From positions 12,334,362 to 12,398,361 of the forward strand of contig NC_049903.1 in assembly GCF_001411555.2 (NCBI RefSeq): a DNA stretch of 64,000 nucleotides. Reading direction: 5' to 3'. Origin of the DNA: Juglans regia. Its lineage: Eukaryota > Streptophyta > Magnoliopsida > Fagales > Juglandaceae. The notes under the pieces were generated by a model. The model did not search any database, had not been told where the DNA came from, and was given only the letters and a program-made list of their open reading frames with translations. Within the stretch, counting starts at the first letter, position 1. Each line of letters begins with the position of its first letter. The translations under genes were made by a program, and so were the position numbers. This document shows, piece after piece, positions 59,776 to 64,000 of the stretch.

Positions 59776-62700
59776 ATTTTTGTAATACCCCACTTGAAAG
59801 GTCCATTAAGACTTGACCTTAGCTTCCTTAATCCTAGTTATAAGTGTAAGATGATGATTATATTTTTGGGAAGATTTTATGGATTATTTTTTTTAACTTA
59901 AAAATCACACTTTTGGTTTAGCTAGAATTATTGGAAGAGTTTTGGTATTTTATTTTAGGATTTAATACCAAGAAGCCAATAGTGGAATGACACTTGGCAT
60001 TATTAGTGGGCTTAGCATAAATTAGGGCTAAGTATGGATAGATTTAGGGGTAAGCCAAAAAGTGTTTAATCAAGGTCCCTCAATCACTAAGGATGTGATT
60101 GACTGGGACTAGGTGCCATAAGTCTAGACCCATTTGGATTTATAAGATTTTAGACCCCCTCTTAATGAACCTTAGAAATTAAGCCCAAATGTGTAGTAGG
60201 CTTAAAGCCTTTTGGCCTAACTTAGTGAGAGTGAAGGCCTTTGGCTAAACCTTAGAAAGATATATTATTTGGACCCAAACTTGGTAGTCCTTTGAGGCCT
60301 TAGATGAGCCCTCAAATCTGGACATAAGGTCCATTCAATAACCCCCAACCAAGCCCACCTCTAAGGCTTACACAAATGACCCAACAATCCCAACCCACAA
60401 GGCCCAAAAACCTTGTCTTTCATTTTTATCCTTCTAATTGAAACCCACATACACCATACCATTAGTTTTCCTCAAGTCCAAGATGTGCCTCACGCCCCTA
60501 GGGTTCCCACCTACCCATGGTTAAGCTTCTAACTTGAGTTAAGAAGCACTAATCATCTCACACATGATTAGTAAGCTCTAAACCATGTTTTTAGCTTAAT
60601 TTTTCTTTAATTTATTTCCCACATTTATAATCTGAAATTTTTGATTTCTAATGTTGATTTGCATTATTCTTAGACTAACTTAAAAGATTAGGCTTGACCC
60701 AACACATGTCATTAGGAGCCAATCCATGATAATGCCCAAATGAGCACTAATCGGCACCTTGATGCATCACCATGTGCACTTTATCAAACTAGCCCCTAGC
60801 CCACGCCATTTCTATCATATTTTCAATTGTAATTTCACCAATCACACCTCATCACATCACTCAAGGTTTAGGCTTATCATTGGACGAAATACCTCCAATA
60901 AGCCAAACCGAAATCTAACCATTTTCTTAGCAGATCTAGTTGTTACCAAACTGATCAATTGCCCTTAGCTTCTTCAAGAATTTTTTTGCTCTTCTTTGAG
61001 CCACTCCACATGCCACCACCCATTCCCTCCAATCCCTTAGAAGTACCTCAAATAATCATGGCATTTTGACCAAGATTTTCCCCAAACAATTGCCAAAATC
61101 GATTGGCAATGGCACATTGAACCACTCGGCAATCACCTCACTTCATTCCCTTCCATGAGCTGCACACACATTATCACTTGGCAGCCAGTCCCTCCACCTT
61201 CCACCACCTGAAAAGACCATCAAGAAGTGTCATCATACCTATACAACACATCCATTGAGAAAGGACAAGAAGATGAGGCAAGCAAGTGATGAAGGCAGGA
61301 CAGTTTTTGAAGACCCAACCCGACGACAATATAGCATGATCTCACTTGCCATTCATTTCATTTTGGTTTTGTTTTTCTGAACCAAACCAGCTCCTGCACC
61401 CATAGCCTCATTTCAGCACCTGAAAAATGTAGAAATGATGGGAGTTTGAACACTATTCACTAGCACAAGTGATGATACAAGCTGAAACTTGCATCATCAC
61501 ACTCTACCAACCACTTCAACCAATCTCAAGCCCCTTCATCATCCAAATCCAACGTCCCCCACCCTTCTTGAAGCCTATAAATACCCCCCTCACCTCATCC
61601 CTTCCTCACACTACTCCTCAAAGCATTTCCTCTAGTGTTCTTGAGAGCAAACACTTCTTGTGTGACAAATGAGTTGAAGCCGAGTAGGTTGTGTGAGTGA
61701 TCTTGAAGTGAGTTGTTCTTGGAGCTTAAGGGTCACGAATTATTGTAAGTTTTCTTGCGTTATCTTTTGTTAAGTGTTAGAATTATATTTTAGGTTTTAA
61801 TTTATGGCATGATAATGTGGTTTGATTTAATTTAATTTAATTAAGATTTACCATGCTAAGTGCAAACCGGGTCAATTTGGAAGTATTGGATGAATAAATT
61901 GTTTTCGGTTGAATTTTTAGCCATGACATGTCTTGATATAATTTATATGATTCAATAATGTCTTAGAATTAATTTTGAAGGTTTAAATTTGAGGTTTAAA
62001 TCATTCCATGATAGGCTTTAAATTCATATTTTGTGTTGATCATCTATCAAACATCGGTTTTGCTTAGTTTATGTTTAACTTATGAAGTTTTAATTAATTT
62101 ACCTAGGCTTGAATAATGTGCATTTATAAAAGTCTTGTGATTGAGATAAGAATTCAAATACATGATTTGATTAAATTTTTAAAACATCTATTGGTAAATA
62201 AAGCTAGAAACATCATGCATGCTTAATGGATGGTTTAGTGATAATTAGGTCTTAAGCCATATTTAAGTGTTGGGATGAATTTGTATGACCTGAGCCTAAG
62301 ATTTTAAATTATCCCTAAGGTTGTATTCAAGGTTGCATTTGGGGAAATTTGAAGCACACATACATCCATAGAGGTTTTTAAATTGAAATCACACATTGGC
62401 CTTAAAAGGATGCATACCACGGGTTGGGTGTAATTGACATAGTTGTGATTTGAATCTTGTAATTCTAAGGACATAAATTATTTTAGAACATAGAAAATAT
62501 GAATTTGTAAAATTTGGTGAATTTTGGGGCTCATTTGCAAATAGTAAAAATTTAAGGCCCTTAGTAGAAATTTTGCTAAGTATAGGGACAATTTTGTAAA
62601 TATTGAAATTTTTGAACCCTTTGATTATGAACATATTCCTTAGTGGTTCAAAAATCCTAACTTAGAATAACTTTGATTACAATCACATCGATTCTCTAAA

Positions 62701-63771
62701 CCTTTAGAAAGTTTGTAAGATGTCATCTAACTTATACTTTGATAATTTATTTATGATTTATTGATAAATGTCACATTCATGATATAAATTTCATTTGAGC
62801 ATGAAACATAATGTTCTATGATACATTGAGTACCTGACTACTTGCTTACATAATATGTGCAATTTTCATCATTTGAGCATGTTATACAAAATTGTCATTT
62901 TCACATGAAGCATACTTATAAATGCATGTCAAGAAAAATATTTTCAAGTATAGCATGAAAACTTAATTTTTGTCATGACCGCAAAAGCTAGGATGAAGCA
63001 TTATCCTAGTGGATATCCTTTGTCCACTCTAGAGTGAGTAAAAATTGAGTGGTAACCCTTGAGTTGACGAAGAACAGTCAATGGGCTTCGAATGGTTCTT
63101 TTTAAGGAATACCAGAGCGAAGTCAAATTTTATGGCACTTACGGCTCATGGGTGCATATGTTATGATGTTATGTTACCAATGCATTGAGAATGAGTCTGC
63201 AGACAATGTAATTTCAACACGAGTTGTACTACAGTCACCAGAAGGTACTCATAGTGCATATGAGGAATTGTGACGATACCATAGGTTATGATGTTAATGT
63301 TAATATTAAGGATAATGTTAATGATGGCTTAATGATGATGAAATGTTATGTTTTGAAAGTTGAGTTGAAATGGTTATTTGTAAGAAAATGTGCATAAAAA
63401 GCAATGTTTTTTCGTATGACTTGAAAGATTTTTTGAAAAAAGCTGGATGAGAGAATAATACAAATTTCTCAGCATGCATTCATGTCATATTTATCATTGT
63501 GCACGTTGCTTGTTAACTTACTGAGATTTCAAGTAAATATCAACCATTGTGGACCCACTCTCATTCCACCTGGAATGATAGAAGTTGTAACTAGATCAGG
63601 AGATGATGGACCAGTAGATATGATTGGTTGAAGAGGAGTCAGACCCTGATTGAAGATTAGATCTCAAATGAATGTTTATTGCAATAACTCTGCATATGAT
63701 AGAGCATATGAGAGAATTGATCTAAATAATTAGACTTGGCTTAAGCGAAAGTTTGGGGGCGTCACAATTTC
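59776..63771 (+). mobile_element. Large solo-LTR-like insertion (about 4 kb)
   Basis: 59781-63766 starts TGTAATACCCCAC and ends GGGGGCGTCACA, as long plant Gypsy-type LTRs do. It interrupts the inverted CorA 3' copy. Flanks ATTTT and ATTTC match in four of five bases, compatible with a mutated target-site duplication. It holds no ORF of note and a clear promoter-like TATA box at 61576-61583. A solo LTR is favoured; a large non-coding derivative element is an alternative. Confidence 0.7.
61576..61583 (+). promoter_or_regulatory. TATA box inside the LTR-like insertion
   Basis: TATAAATA within CCTATAAATACCCCCC, followed about 30-50 bases later by a C/A-rich stretch. This is the usual arrangement at an LTR U3/R boundary. 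It would drive plus-strand transcription toward 64000. Confidence 0.55.
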
Positions 63772-63961
63772 TCTTAGTAGTAGTTAAAGATTACATTCTA
63801 ACATTCGGGTATCGCATCCATCATCTTCTCCATGATCCTTCACTCTCTTTTCTAAACCAGTCTAACTTGCAAAAATAAGTAGCAAGCAGGAAGATTAATC
63901 ACTACCGTTTTCTTGGGTCAGGAGTGGAATGTATTGAACAAAAGTATAGTCATTGTATAAG
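63767..63961 (-). repeat. Inverted copy of CorA 3' end, outer part (arm 2a)
   Basis: On the minus strand this reads ...ATACAATGACTATA..., TTTTTGCAAGTTAGACTGG, GAAGGATCATGGAGAAGA and CCCGAATGTTAGAATG, matching 50848-51073. Similarity stops upstream of the last few CorA codons, so no CorA exon is duplicated within the window. Confidence 0.85.
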
Positions 63962-64000
63962 AATAGGTTGCTAATGAGAAAACCGCTGCTGGTCTTTAGA

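Noticed and set aside
1..64000. CRISPR arrays, operons, tRNA or rRNA genes
   Set aside because: No such structures were seen. The tandem array at 11881 has 0.5 kb units and no spacers, and the tRNA-like boxes belong to SINEs.

Overview
The window is nuclear DNA from a flowering plant, most likely a woody eudicot. The evidence is GT-AG introns of up to 6 kb, plant-specific gene families (COR413, an X8/GPI protein, GIP1-like, a plant CorA-like protein) and a dense load of plant retroelements. A genus cannot be fixed from sequence alone. The repeat set reminds me of Fagales/Juglandaceae, but that is an impression and was not tested.

Four host genes can be read, three of them complete. (1) 238-4930 (+) is the 3' part of a COR413 plasma-membrane-type cold-acclimation gene, with a 3.4 kb LINE in its first visible intron. 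(2) 7120-9174 (-) is a complete four-exon gene for a 276-residue secreted X8/CBM43 GPI-anchor-type protein of the plasmodesmata callose-binding kind. (3) 23686-36840 (+) is a ten-exon GBF-interacting-protein-1-like gene (869 residues), with LINE debris in a 6.1 kb intron and a TRIM in a later intron. (4) 39087-50857 (+) is a seven-exon CorA-like membrane protein gene (571 residues), with a 4.3 kb LINE and two SINEs in a 6.4 kb intron. In genes 2-4 every exon junction keeps the reading frame. A fifth host sequence, 55976-56809 (-), is a decayed, intron-containing copy of a CID-type double-RRM gene.

Most of the rest is mobile DNA. Between genes 2 and 3 lie a near-perfect foldback element (about 11706-11860), a five-unit tandem array of about 0.5 kb monomers bounded by inverted repeats (11881-14335), and a dead Ty3/Gypsy retrotransposon on the minus strand (14519-21436, TSD TATAT). 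Downstream of the CorA gene (51-64 kb) are a solo LTR with perfect TSD CTCAA (53425-55611), the RRM pseudogene, a degenerate hAT transposase (57595-59545, -), a 4 kb solo-LTR-like insertion (59781-63766) and an inverted copy of the 3' end and flank of the CorA gene. Insertion limits were set by matching target-site duplications where possible: LINE 459-3866, SINE 2519-2756, LINE 43185-47500, TRIM 35005-35494, Gypsy 14519-21436 and solo LTR 53425-55611.

No tRNA, rRNA, CRISPR or bacterial-type system was seen, and I found no convincing new biological system. The least ordinary signals are the inverted-repeat-bounded tandem array, the inverted CorA-3'/hAT arrangement, a scrambled TRIM near COR413 and two retro-insertions reduced to little more than a poly(T) tract.
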